Positions 48,675-60,095 of a DNA stretch of 64,000 nt are shown piece by piece. The translations under genes were made by a program, and so were the position numbers. Every line of letters begins with the position of its first letter. The first letter of the stretch is position 1. Source of the stretch: Asterella californica (Eukaryota; Streptophyta; Marchantiopsida; Marchantiales; Aytoniaceae). The notes under the pieces are model-generated. The model searched no databases. It saw only the letters and a list, made by a program, of their open reading frames with translations, and had not been told where the DNA came from. The stretch is taken from positions 23,596,001-23,660,000 of the forward strand of contig JAYKYS010000005.1 of NCBI GenBank assembly GCA_036924285.1. Direction: 5' to 3'.

Positions 48675-50774
48675 ATGGGTACAAACCTACTGGTTGATAT
48701 GATTCCTCGGTTTGATGGAGAGTACTTCCATATCTGGAAACGTGCTATTTCTATTTTCTTGAAGATTGAAGATTTGCTGCCGATCGTAGATGGATCTGAA
48801 GTCAGACCCGCAACTGACCCTGCTGCTCAAGTTGCTTGGGAGAAGAAAGACCTTAAGGCACAGTTGGTTCTTAACACTGCATTGAATTTGAACCTTCAGA
48901 AGTATGTTTTGTCATGCACTACTTCGAAGGTCATTTTCGATACGTTGATGGCAGTTTTTGATTCTACTGATTTGGTGACTAAAGCCAATCTGAAAGATCG
49001 GTTCAGGAATCTTGTGCTTTCTGAGGGACAGCCTGTTGGCCCTCATTTACAAGAATTCAAATACATTATTGCTCAGTTAGAGTCTATGGCCGTAACAGTT
49101 CCGGAGGATGAGGCTATCATGAATCTTATCAGCAGCCTACCTGATAGTTTACAACCTTTAGTGCAGACGTTACGTGCCATTCCTAATTTGACTCTTGCTG
49201 GTCTTACTAATATTCTTCTGCGTCATGAAGCTGAGCAGAAACGAAGACATGGGACAACCGATTCGGCACAACTTCTTTATTTCCAGAAGAAGACGATGGG
49301 GAAAAAGAACGTGGTCTCAAAAGACAAGAAATTCCAAGGTTCTAGTTCTAATGGATCCGTAGAGAGGAGTGGCAATACATTTTGCAGGTATTGCAAGAAG
49401 ACGGGGCATGTTATTGATACTTGCTTCAAGTTGCAGCAGAAGAAGCGGACTGAACAAGCCTCTAAGGAGAAATCGAACGCAGTGGCAAGTGATGCTCCTG
49501 CTGCGCAAAGGAGGGTGTTGACTGTTTCTGAAGCTGTTGTCATCGATCAAGATGATTCTTGGTACATTGACACAGGAGCCACACATCATATGGCTGCTAA
49601 TCGTGATTATTTTCATTCCTACACAGTAATCACTTCATCTCAGAATGTTTTCTTTGGTGACAACTCTTCTCATCCCATTGCTGGTATTGGTACAGTGGTC
49701 TTTAAGTTACCTCATGGAGAGGAGGTAGAGGTCACGAAGGTCTACCATGTTCCAAACTTACGGAAGAACCTATTTTCTGCACGATATTTTGACAACAAAG
49801 GAGGGTCTTTGTTGTTTTCTCGTGGTTCTTGTTGGCTTGAACTTGCAGGAGGCGAGTTTTTGGCAGATTGCCCACTGCAACAATGTCTTTACAAGTTGGG
49901 AGATGTTGTTTACCCTGTCTTTGCCGCAGCTGCTACTTATCCGGTGGAAGCTGTTCAAGTTTCAGAGACATCTAATCTTTGGCACTTGAGACTTGGTCAC
50001 ATTGGTGAAACCAGAATTCAACAACTTCAGGCGAAGGGAATGGTGAATGGTTTACCCAAGTTCACTTATTCTCACGTAAGATGTGAATCTTGTCTTCTGG
50101 GAAAGCAGACCCGTGACGCTTTTCCCAATGGAGGAGGTACTAGAGCTACAGCTTTGTTGCAGTTAGTTCACTCTGATATCTGCGGTCCTATTTCTCCCTC
50201 TACTTGTTCTGGGTATAAGTATTTCCTTACTTTTACAGATGATTTCTCGAGATACACCTATGTGTATCTATTGAGGAGAAAATCTGATTGTTTCAAGATC
50301 TTCAAAGAGTTCCTTGCCGTTGCTGAACGTACTACTGGTGAGAAGTTGAAGACACTGAGGTCAGATAACGGTGGAGAGTATGTTTCTCGGGAATTTAACT
50401 CGTTTTGTGCTGAGAAAGGAATAAGTCATCAACTGACTACTCCTTATACGCCACAACAGAATGGAGTCAGTGAAAGGAAAAACAGAACTTTGACTGAGAT
50501 GGTGCGGTCGATGTTGATACACGCTGGCTTACCAAAGTCCTATTGGGGAGAAGCACTTGTAACATCATGCTACATTCTCAACCGTTGTCCCACAAAGGCT
50601 TTGGCTCTGGACGTTACTCCTTATCATTTGTGGGTTGGTAGAGTACCAGATATTTCTCATCTCAGGGTATTTGGATGCATAGCCTACGCACTAGTACCTG
50701 ATACAACCACTCGTAAGAAGCTTGATTCTAGGAGTGAACGGTGCATCTTTCTTGGTTACAGTGAAGATTCCAAG
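48675..50774 (+). pseudogene. Copia Gag-protease-integrase polyprotein, C-terminally truncated
   Basis: About 700 intact codons from ATG 48675. Gag of UBN2/copia type (FDGEYFHIWKRAISIFLK) comes first. Then come a zinc knuckle CRYCKKTGHVIDTC, a protease active site WYIDTGATHHM, and the GAG-pre-integrase HHCC (LWHLRLGHIG, CESCLLGKQ). The integrase core follows: Asp in HSDICGP, Asp in LRSDNGGEY, Glu in NGVSERKNR. The frame runs into foreign DNA (SKGLNS-stop) after the integrase C-terminal start. Without RT it cannot be autonomous. Confidence 0.9.
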
Positions 50775-51425
50775 GGTCTAAACTCCTAGAGCAAAACTCC
50801 GGTTAGGTCCACTTTACCTTAAACATATTTAGCCGGAAACGAGAATGCGGGTTGGTGCGGATAAGCTTCAAGTACGTATAAGCAAAACTTAATTGATCTC
50901 TTGGAGTGAACCGGTCAACTTCACTGAACCAGAGAGAGTGTATGTGCTCTCACAATGAATGATCCTTCCGGAACATCTGCAACGACGAAGCTCAAAGGTG
51001 AAGTAAAAACACAGGAGCTGGGCAGATTGGCGAGAAGCCAAACCTTGAAATATACGATCTTTGACTAAGATAGTTAGTGACCACATCCCAACAAGCTCAA
51101 ACAAAGAAAACTGCCCTCAACACGGGTTGTGTCAGGAGGGAACCGACATCGGACGTTCGAAGGTTCCACTTTATCGCAGCAAACTTTGTGACCCCTTGCA
51201 CAACGACTGGACAAACACAGGTAATAAGGAACGACCCTTGCCCGGAGTTCACTCCTCACGCAGATCATCACGTCAAACTTACGGCTTGGCAGCAGCTTGT
51301 TGGGATCGGATGCATTAAAGCGCGGCAGGCCGTCTGCTTGGTAGAAGGCAAACTGCTGATCAGTGACCGAGTGATTATACTTGTTCAGCTTCTTGTTCTG
51401 TTCAACTTCTTCCCAAACACAGTGT
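50775..51425. repeat. Third, partial copy of the duplicated block (matches 2805-3430)
   Basis: Begins at the shared ggtctaaactcct and ends at cacagtgt. The junction with copia lies in this short shared stretch, and the junction on the right is abrupt. Confidence 0.85.
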
Positions 51426-52040
51426 ATTCATGATGACCACGCCACAAAAGATATTCCAGAATCAAAAGAGGAACACTCTGCACCCGTAGCTTGCTGTCCA
51501 GCCACACAGAATACCTGCGTATGAGGGACACAGTGAGCTACGCTGACTGCTGATTTTAAACATTACAAACATAAGAACAGCAGACAAACCCACTCCACAC
51601 AAAGACAGAGAGGATCAAGACACACGCCCAAAGAGAGTAACCGAGAGATAGCAGTTTTTGAAAATGCAATCACGATAACCTTCTAAGAGAGAACTTTCCT
51701 ATGTTCCTATGCATGTCGACAAGAATAAGCGAAAGCAAGCAGAAGTACCTCGCATTTGGGAACAGCCGGTGAGTCAAAGAACTTCGGCAGTTTGCCCGTG
51801 CGACGGTTGTCAGGATATGGAACCCTACAGTGGTGTCACCATTTCTCAAATTAAGGTGTGATCGGGCGTGTGAAGATTACGGACGTTTTAATGCGAAAGT
51901 TAGGTGACTTGCTCGGTCACTGTGATCGTTCGCGGTCCGTAGTAGCGGGGTTGACCACGCTGTCGGACGCCGTTGGAGTCAAGTTCGACTACGGTAAAGA
52001 GTGAACGAGGTGTGGAGGGGAGACGGAGGCATACCAACAG
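51426..52040. other. Unassigned sequence between host repeat and gypsy element
   Basis: No similarity to other parts of the window and no convincing ORF. It probably belongs with the sequence right of 62112 as the insertion target of the gypsy element. Confidence 0.4.
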
Positions 52041-54058
52041 TGTCGTGTCATGGACCGGCTCCTACTTGAAACTCAAACTTTGATGCTTGTCGCTCCAAAG
52101 ACATTCATGAGAAGACAAGCTAGGCCCCAGCTTACGGTTTTTGGCACAATCTCAGATCTCCATTTTCATCGCATAGATGGGTAGAGGTCCTTGTCAGCTT
52201 TCCATAGGCACTTCATCTACTTCGTTTGGACGCCTAATGGAAAAGTTACAAGACTCGAAAGATGGAGAAAACAAGCTAGGCCCCAGCTTACGGATTTTTG
52301 GCACCACTTCGGATCTTCGTTTTTATCGCACCAGTGGATAGAGCTCCTTGTCAGCTTTCCATAGGCACTTCATCTACTTCGTTTGGACGCCTAGTGGAAA
52401 AGTTACAAGACTCGAAAGATGGAAAAAACAAGCTAGGCCCCAGCTTACGGGCTTTTGGCCCAACTTCGGATCTCCACTTTCATCACATAGATGGGTAGAG
52501 CTCTTTGTCAGCTTTCCATGGGCATCTTGTTTACTTCGTTTGGACATCCAGAGAAAAAGTTATGCGATTCGAAAGAAGGTAAAATCAAGCTAGGCCCCTA
52601 GTTACTTGCTGACTGGGTATTTAGGACTCCAGGCGTTATATCAAAGACGCAAGGGGCCTGCTTCTTATTATTACTGAGAGAACTGTACGTACAGAGACTG
52701 TGATAAGGGGGCTGCTTAAGGGGCTTGCTTGTTCCTGCGACCTGTCGGTGGATGTTTTGAAGAATTGGGAAGTCCAATACACGCGCGCAAGGTGTCATCG
52801 GGTTCAGATCTGTGCAGGCTACGCACAGGTTAAGACGGTTCTTGAAGAGACTGATCGGGGGTTGTGTTGTGAGAGAAATTGAGACGCAGGAAGCAGATTT
52901 GGAGTTTTCAGTTACCTGTGAAGGAGAGTTGGACCGTTCGGGCCGTTCCGGAGTCCAAACTTGCTCTCCTTGGATCCATCGGGATCAGAACAACGAGTTC
53001 TTCAGGAAATTGAAGACGATACGAGTTTTCATCGGGCGGTTTGGGAGTTCTGAGTGAAATTGGTTCGCAGGGAAGCGCTTACATCAGATTTTCGTTCGCC
53101 TGCGACCTGAGATTAGGTTGTTCTTCGCGATCGGTGAGCCAAGCTCTTCGTTCTTGGTGCCTACGCGATCAGCGAGTCTTCATGTACGCATAGGAGAAGA
53201 CTGTACGTGAATTGGATTGTTAGTTTGGGTGTGGTGAGCAAGTTTGAGCCGCAGGGAGCTGATTTACGTCAGTTTTTTGCAACCTGCGACCGAATTTCTT
53301 GCGTGGTTTTGCAAGGGGAACTCCAAACGGCTTGTTTGGAATCTTGTTGGGTTCAGAATAGCTAGATCTATCTACCAGTGAAGACGGATATCAGTTTAGA
53401 CGATCCGTTTGTGCGGTGTGAGCAATTTTAAGCCGCAGGGAGGAGCTTTTGGAGGTTCGGTCACCTGCGACCGAAAATCGGCGATATCTCGACTACCGGG
53501 AGTCGGATCTGAAAGTTTCTTGAGCCAAAGGAGTCAGGGAAGGAGACCCTATCGACATCTGAAGTCCGTTCGGAGAAAGGAGAAAGTTCTCAGATAGGTC
53601 TTTTTCGGTTCTTTCGCTACGGATTTCGTCTTTTTGAGTTCGTTAGGGACTTAATTGGTTGTGTACGGTTTGTGGTAGCTAGCTTTAGCCAAGAGCTAGT
53701 GCGTGGGTGTGGTTTGGACTTGGGTTTGGATCGCGTGATATTGTTGTGGCTCTGTTTGTTAGCAAAGAGAAGTTTCTCTTGCTTTGAGCTACGCTTTGGC
53801 GATTTCGGGCTAGGGTTGCGATTCAGGGGTTTGTTTTAGGGCTTCTGAAGTAGGTTACGGATCGCTCTGGTCTGTTCCTCAGTTTTGTGCTGTTAGGAGA
53901 AAGAGACGGCAGTGTACATACATTTGGAGTGTATATATTGCGCGTTCGTTTTTCGTGGTTGTTCTTCTCTGTCTTGTCTCTGTTTCAGCACACAACATCT
54001 CCACAGCCAGGAACCTCGCGTTTTCCTGGACATCCTTCACGCAATATCCGACATGACA
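52041..54058 (+). mobile_element. Gypsy 5' LTR
   Basis: Starts TGTCGTGTCATGG and ends ATCCGACATGACA. TATA-like tgtatatatt near 53929. Internal 157-bp tandem repeats near the 5' end. Confidence 0.9.
52115..52600. repeat. 157-bp tandem repeat in gypsy 5' LTR, three units
   Basis: The boundary motif acaagctaggcccc occurs at 52115, 52271 and 52428 and, as a variant, at 52585. Such repeats in U3 often hold enhancer elements. Confidence 0.85.
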
Positions 54059-54135
54059 TCGGTGGTGAACTCGACGTGAAGGTCTGGGGTGGAGATTTCT
54101 TCTGTGTGTGAACTTTGAAGAAGAGATTGGCAGTC

Positions 54136-56553
54136 ATGAGTGGGGATGGGAAAGGTGATGGAGGTGGAGCTAGTGGTTCAAGTGGGTTACCGAATGTGCA
54201 GTTGGATCCGGTGACTGCATCGATGTTCCAAGCTTTCACTATGTTCTTGCGGCAGCAACAGTCTGATGAGCGTAAGGAAGCTTTGGCAACAAAGGCGTTA
54301 CAAGCGGTGGTCAGCAGGATTGACCAGTTTGATGGAAGAGATGTCTCAAGGTATCTGAGACATTATGTGAAGGAGATGGAGCTGAACCGGGTCTCAGAAG
54401 ATGAGATGATTGAGATGTTTGAGTTGGCAGCAGCTCCAGAGATTAGGGATCATGTTAAAATGCTAACGAAGCATTTTAACAAGGATTGGGAGACTTTTGC
54501 TCGTGCCTTGATGGATGAGTACTTCTTGGAGGACTCTGATCGAGTCATCAAGAAGTCATTTTTGGACTGGGTTGAGCAACCAAGGAAGGGTTTACAAGCT
54601 ACTGAGTTGCTCAGAGAGTTTGAGAAGCAGTTTTCACGGCTGACCAGGATGGAGAAGTTGACGTTGCAGTCCAACAAGACAGAGCTATTTCTTCGGGCTG
54701 CAGATGAGAAGTTGCAGGAGAAGCTAGAGGTACTTCTGGAAGACCGGGAGGAGGACGATGGATTGACCAGCAGCTGGAAGAAGGTTGAAGAAGCTGTTGG
54801 TCTGCTTACCAAGAGGGAGCGGAGACGAGAGAAAGTTCCTGTTAGGAGACTGACGCCAACACCTACAGCTGTAACACCTGTTCCTGTAGTCCGACCAGTT
54901 CCTGTTGCTAGGCAAGTAGTACCAGTTGCTCCAGCTGTTCCTGTTGTTCCAGTTGTTCAGGCACCCATGGTATCTCCAAAGAAGGATGACTCAAACCTTG
55001 AGGAGATATTGCGTGGAATGCGAGATCTGCAGATCAAGCTCACCAGATTGGAAGAGAAGGGGTCTACAAGCGGAGTAAGACCGATTGAGAAGCAAGGCTG
55101 GATCCAGCGGTGTATCTGGTGCGATGATACTGATCATCCGCGCAGAGATTGCAAGGAGTTCACAGATATTCTGCAGCAAGGAGTGATCTTCTGGAAGGAT
55201 GGGAAGGTAGCGTTGAAGGATACTGGTGCACTTCTTCAGACCAACTTTGGTAGAGGAGGGATGAAGAAGTTGGTTGAGGACCACCTATCAGCGCAAGCAG
55301 TCGCAATCGTGGAAGCTGGAACTTATGGCACAAGAGTTGAGGATCAAGCTGAGAGGAGTTTCAACAAGCAAGTTGAGCCAAGTGAGTTGTGGTCATCTGC
55401 CATCACCATGAAACAGAAAGGGAAGATGGCACGTGAGACGTTGCAGAAGACAGCTGCTACGATCAGAAGGGATACTGGATGGGAGGATCCGATAGAAGCT
55501 CTATCGGTGCATGCTTACATCGCCAAGAACCAACACGAAGCGTTGTTGGAAGAGAAGAGAAGGCGAGATTCAGAGGATTCAGGAGAAGGGACTTCTTCAA
55601 AGAGACAGACTCGAGGGGAGAAGATTCGTCAGGAGCTTCGGGATGCAGGAGCTCAAGACCTACCGATGGACGATGCTCCTTCTTCATCGAAGGAGAAATC
55701 TCAGAAGGAGAAGGGTAAGCCGGCTGCATACAAGCTACAGTCGGATATCGAGGCTTCAACAGACTTGAAGGGAGTCTTGGAAGATCGCATTCTGAATGCG
55801 AAGGTGGAGTTTACCTTGAGAGAAGTGTTAGGCATCGCCAAGCGTGAGTTTCATGATGTCATCATCGATGTCATCAAACGGAAACGACAGATTACGGGTG
55901 AGACTGGTTTATCGCATGCTTTGGATACTAGGATGTCTGTGGATGAGGAGAGAGAGCTTGCAAGGTGCAGTGTTTATTCTTCAGAGGAAGAAAGAGATCG
56001 AAGACGCAGGGTACATTTTGAGGATGAAGAGGAGGATGGGAAGCAGAGCTCAAGTCATTACAGTCACAGTCACTGGGCTCGAGCTACAACGGAGACGTTG
56101 GTGAGAATCGGAGACTTGGATGAGCCGATGGTTGCTCTGATCGATCATGGATCAGAAATTAACATCATGTCGAAGGAGCTGTACAAGAGGAAGAAGTGGC
56201 CGATCGACACAGAGCATGGATGGGTCATAAGGGCAGCCAACAACACGAGAGGAGACTTGTATGGAGCTTGTCCAGACATCAGAGTGCGCGTAGGTGATGT
56301 TGCTATCGAGCAAAACTTCTTTGTTCAGGAAGCAACATCATACCCACTCATTCTGGGCCAACCTTTCATCATAGCAACCCGGATGGAGACAAAGGTACTG
56401 GACGACGGATCTGCGTATGCTAGGATCCGAAGTCAAGATGGGAAGAGAGCGGTACAGTTCCTGACTGTACCGTCCAACCACGAGCGCAACCGAGATCGTT
56501 TGAGGGAGAAGCCGCTTCCAAGGGTGAGTGAAGAGTTCAAGGATTTTCGTTGA
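54136..56553 (+). CDS. Gypsy Gag-protease
   Basis: About 805 codons. The ATG at 54136 is the first in frame. Capsid-like helical region (RYLRHYVKEMELNRVSEDE), a Pro/Val-rich linker, a zinc knuckle CIWCDDTDHPRRDC, a basic/acidic low-complexity region, then an aspartic protease with active site VALIDHGSEINIM and a later LILGQPFI. The DHGS variant of the active site is unusual in plant gypsy families. From memory, it recalls a group of gypsy elements common in basidiomycete fungi. The frame closes at TGA 56551-56553, overlapping the start of pol in the -1 frame. Confidence 0.9.
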   Translation: MSGDGKGDGGGASGSSGLPNVQLDPVTASMFQAFTMFLRQQQSDERKEALATKALQAVVSRIDQFDGRDVSRYLRHYVKEMELNRVSEDEMIEMFELAAAPEIRDHVKMLTKHFNKDWETFARALMDEYFLEDSDRVIKKSFLDWVEQPRKGLQATELLREFEKQFSRLTRMEKLTLQSNKTELFLRAADEKLQEKLEVLLEDREEDDGLTSSWKKVEEAVGLLTKRERRREKVPVRRLTPTPTAVTPVPVVRPVPVARQVVPVAPAVPVVPVVQAPMVSPKKDDSNLEEILRGMRDLQIKLTRLEEKGSTSGVRPIEKQGWIQRCIWCDDTDHPRRDCKEFTDILQQGVIFWKDGKVALKDTGALLQTNFGRGGMKKLVEDHLSAQAVAIVEAGTYGTRVEDQAERSFNKQVEPSELWSSAITMKQKGKMARETLQKTAATIRRDTGWEDPIEALSVHAYIAKNQHEALLEEKRRRDSEDSGEGTSSKRQTRGEKIRQELRDAGAQDLPMDDAPSSSKEKSQKEKGKPAAYKLQSDIEASTDLKGVLEDRILNAKVEFTLREVLGIAKREFHDVIIDVIKRKRQITGETGLSHALDTRMSVDEERELARCSVYSSEEERDRRRRVHFEDEEEDGKQSSSHYSHSHWARATTETLVRIGDLDEPMVALIDHGSEINIMSKELYKRKKWPIDTEHGWVIRAANNTRGDLYGACPDIRVRVGDVAIEQNFFVQEATSYPLILGQPFIIATRMETKVLDDGSAYARIRSQDGKRAVQFLTVPSNHERNRDRLREKPLPRVSEEFKDFR

Positions 56554-59500
56554 GTACCACTATAGAGCGGGATTGTGGTGGTGCGCAGGAGAAGGTACTC
56601 TCGCTTGATGGAGATAGTGCCTTTTGTACAGGGTTTGTTGGGTTTTCAGAATGTGGGGTTGCTATTTACAAGAAGGTAGAAGAGCTGAAGAGAAAAGAAC
56701 AAAAACATTTGCGTGATGTTGAGTTGATGTTGAAAGAGTTGGGTGAGCTAGAAGAGGATGAATGGATTTCTGGTGTTTATGAAGAAGATGGGTTGGAAGA
56801 TCCTTTGCGAGAGATCATGTCTATTGGGTGGGAGGATATGGATAAGGTCGTGCAGATTCATTCAAGGGAGGTTTATTCGGTGATCGAATCATTCTGTGCA
56901 CCGGAGGTTCGAGTTGAGACAAGGTACAAGACAGTGGATAGGAAGATAAAGCCAGTTGCTGGTCTTTTGCCGGAAGACACTAACCAACAGATGGATCGAG
57001 CTTCAAGGGAGAAGAGTTTGAGAGATCCTGCAATGATAGGACACAAGTTCACGGAGAAGACCCTTGAAGAGCTGAAGATTGGATCTGATGGGTCTCTTTT
57101 ACCAGAAGAGAGGATGTGCTTCAAGGAGATGCTTTCAAGACATGGGAAAGCATTTGCCTTTGAGCCACATGAGATCGGGTGTGTAGACCCGTACGTTGTT
57201 ACCCCGATGGTTATCTTCACAGTACCGCATGTGCCATGGAACCTGAGACCAATTCCAGTACCGCGGGCTCACTTGCCCAAACTAGTGGAGTTGCTGAAGG
57301 AGAAGATGCGGATGAAGATCTTGGAGCCGTCGTTTGCACCGTATTCGAGCAGATGGTTTACAGTGCCTAAGAAGAATGGGTCGCTGCGGTTCATCCAAGA
57401 CATGCAGCCGGTGAACGCAGTAACAATCAGAAATGCTGGGGTAGGACCGATTGTGGATGAGTTTGCAGAAGCGTTTGCAGGAAGAGCGATTTACTCAATG
57501 GGAGATCTTTACTCGGGGTATGATCAGTTTCAACTAGCGGAGGAGAGCAGAAGCTTCACGACAATGAGGACACCTTTGGGGTTGGTTAGGATGTGTACCT
57601 TACCACAGGGAGCTACCAACTCGGTAGCACACATGATGAACGGGATGAATCGAGTTCTAAGGGACTTCATCCCCGAAAAGACGATGCCGTTCTTGGATGA
57701 CATCCCCATCAAAGGATGTGTGGAAGATGAGAAGGATGAAGCATTAGATCAGAGAGGTTGTCGGCGATACGTCACTAATCACATCCCAGACTGTGAGAAG
57801 ATCTTATCTCGACTTGAGGAAGTTCATCTTACGCTGTCAGGTGCGAAGTCTACATTTGGGGTTAGAGAGGTTTTGATCGTTGGTCATTTGTGTGGATCGT
57901 TTGGTCGGAAGCCAGATCCGAACAAGGTGGATGCGATTGGAAGAATGAAGGAGGTTTGCAACTCGCTAACAGAAGTGAGAAGATTTTTGGGTGCTTGTGT
58001 ATTCTACCACATTTGGATTCCTCATTATGCGCATGTGGCGGATCCGTTGTATGGATTGTTGCGTAAGGGCCATAAGTTCAGATGGGAGGAAGAGCATACT
58101 GATGCGGTAAGGAAGCTGAAGTCTTTACTATCATCTCCTCCAGTTCTGGGAAGGATTGATTACAAGGGTGCTAAGCCGGTGGTTCTTACAATGGATACAA
58201 GTCCAGTTGCAATTGGATGGGCAGTCGGACAGGATGATGAGGATGGAGACAGGTTTGCGGTTAGGTTCGGAGCGAAGGTGTTAAGTGCTCGACAACGTGC
58301 TTAACCGCAAGTGAAGAGAGAACTGTGGGGTATTGTTTCAGCTATGAAAACTGAGAAAGAGTATTTGATTGGAGCAGTAGTGGTGGTTGAAACTGATTGC
58401 TTGCCGTTGTTAGGGATGATCATGAACTGTTCAACTCCTGATATTGCGATGTTACGATGGACCGCATATATCAAGTCGTTGAACCCGGAGTTTAGACATA
58501 TCGCAGGGAAGGATAATCTGATGGCGGATATGTTATCTCGGGCTCGATATGATGGGGAAGATGAGATGGTAGAAGACATTGACGACGTGGGTACAGAGTT
58601 CTATTCGATTGCACAGACAGGAAGGGAAGATGAGTTGTTTGTTGAAGGATTGTATGATGGTGAATTGCTTGATATCGGGAGGTACCTTAGTACGATGGTT
58701 AAGCAGACAGGTTGGACGGATGAAAGGTTTCGGAGAGTTCGAAGGAAGGCCTACAACTTCATGTTGCAGGATGGGTTTCTTTGGAAGCGACCGAAGCAGA
58801 AAGGTGGGGTACCGCTACGGGTAATTTGCAACAAGGAAGATCAGCAAAAGTTGCTGAAGGCGTTCCATGAGAGTCTTTGGGCTGGACATCGAGGGATTTG
58901 GGCCACTTTTACCAAGATGAAAGAGCGGTATTGGTGGAAAAACATGTACAGGGATGTTGTATCTTTTGTGGAGTCTTGTTTGACATGTCAGATGTATTCG
59001 AACATCCGACATCGTGACGGATTACACCCGACTTATCCGTTGGTAATCCATTTCAAGTGGGTGGTAGACTTGGTGATTATGCCGGTGGGATTGTGGCAGA
59101 TGAGATACTTGGTACTTGCTAGAGAGGATCTTTCAAATCAAGTCGAGGGTAGGACGCTTCGGACGAAGACAACTGAAGGGGTATGTAGATTTCTCTTGGA
59201 AGAGGTTGTTTGTCGGTATGGATGTGTGGGAAAGATCACTGCAGATCGGGGAGAGCTAGATGCACATGAGGCTCGTGAATTCTTTGCAAGGTGTGGAGTG
59301 AGATTGTCACTGACAACTGCTTACAACCCCGAAGGGAATGTCAAGAGTGAACGTGGTCATCCACCCATTGTGAAGGCTTTGGTGAAGGCTTGCAATGGAA
59401 GGGTGCGCGAGTGGCCTCGACTCTTACCATTTGCGTTATGGACAGATAGAACGACGCACAGCTCGGTGACAGGTTACATGCCGGTGAAACTCATCACAGG

Positions 59501-60020
59501 TCAGAAGCCTATCATGCCGATTGAAGAACACGTTCTGACATGGAGTGTGTTACCTTGGGAGGACAATTTGACTAGAGAAGAGCTTCTTGCTATTCGAATT
59601 AGGCAGTTAGAGAGAAGACCAAAGGATATCCAAATTGCTTTGGATAGGCTGCGAGAAGCACGGTTGAAGAACAAGGTCAGATTTGATCAGCGACATCGTT
59701 TGAGACCCAGAGAAATCAAGGAAGGTGATTGGGTGTTAGTCTATGACAACAGTCTAGACAACCAGCATAGTGCACTCCGGAAGTTTTCTAGAAGATGGTT
59801 TGGTCCGTATGTGGTAAAGAAGGTTCATGATAACGCAACTTACGCTCTGCAAGAGTTGGATGGGACGAGCTTGAAGGTACCAGTGGCAGGTAAACGTGTC
59901 AAGATTTTCAAAAAGAGAGATGAGGAGGTCGATCTAGCAGATATCTTGACGGAGTTTCAGTTTGAGGATGAGGATTATGCAGAAGATCTTGAAGGTGAGG
60001 TTGGTTACGATGGGAAGTAG
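56530..60020 (+). pseudogene. Gypsy Pol: RT, RNase H, integrase, one nonsense codon
   Basis: The frame opens around 56530 and has no ATG near its start (first sense codon at the overlap is TTG), so it is likely expressed by -1 frameshifting from gag. RT catalytic FLDDI at about 57690-57704; RNase H LTMDTSPVAIGWAV at about 58186. The integrase zinc region is HESLWAGHRGI...CLTCQM, followed by DDE residues in WVVDLV (about 59068), ITADRGE (59243) and NVKSERGH (about 59348). The C-terminal domain contains WFGPYVVKKV. A TAA at 58302-58304 replaces the Tyr codon kept in the sister copy at 25640, a one-base change. Confidence 0.9.
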
Positions 60021-60083
60021 GACGATAAGCCGGTCCACTCCTTGGTTGGTATCTCTGGTGCATACCGGAGGATGCACAGGTTC

Positions 60084-60095
60084 AGAGGGGGTGGA
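60084..60095 (+). promoter_or_regulatory. Polypurine tract
   Basis: agagggggtgga lies immediately upstream of the 3' LTR; it primes plus-strand DNA synthesis. Confidence 0.8.

Larger units (their letters stand above)
48307..50774 (+). mobile_element. Ty1/copia retrotransposon, 3' half missing
   Basis: 5' LTR 48307-48577, primer-binding site 48578-48589, gag-protease-integrase ORF from 48675. RT, RNase H and 3' LTR are absent: at 50774 the sequence switches to the third copy of the duplicated host block. Confidence 0.9.

Noticed and set aside
54840..54965. Repetitive cctgttgttcc tract as a separate minisatellite
   Set aside because: It encodes the Pro/Val-rich linker of gag, so it is explained by coding sequence.
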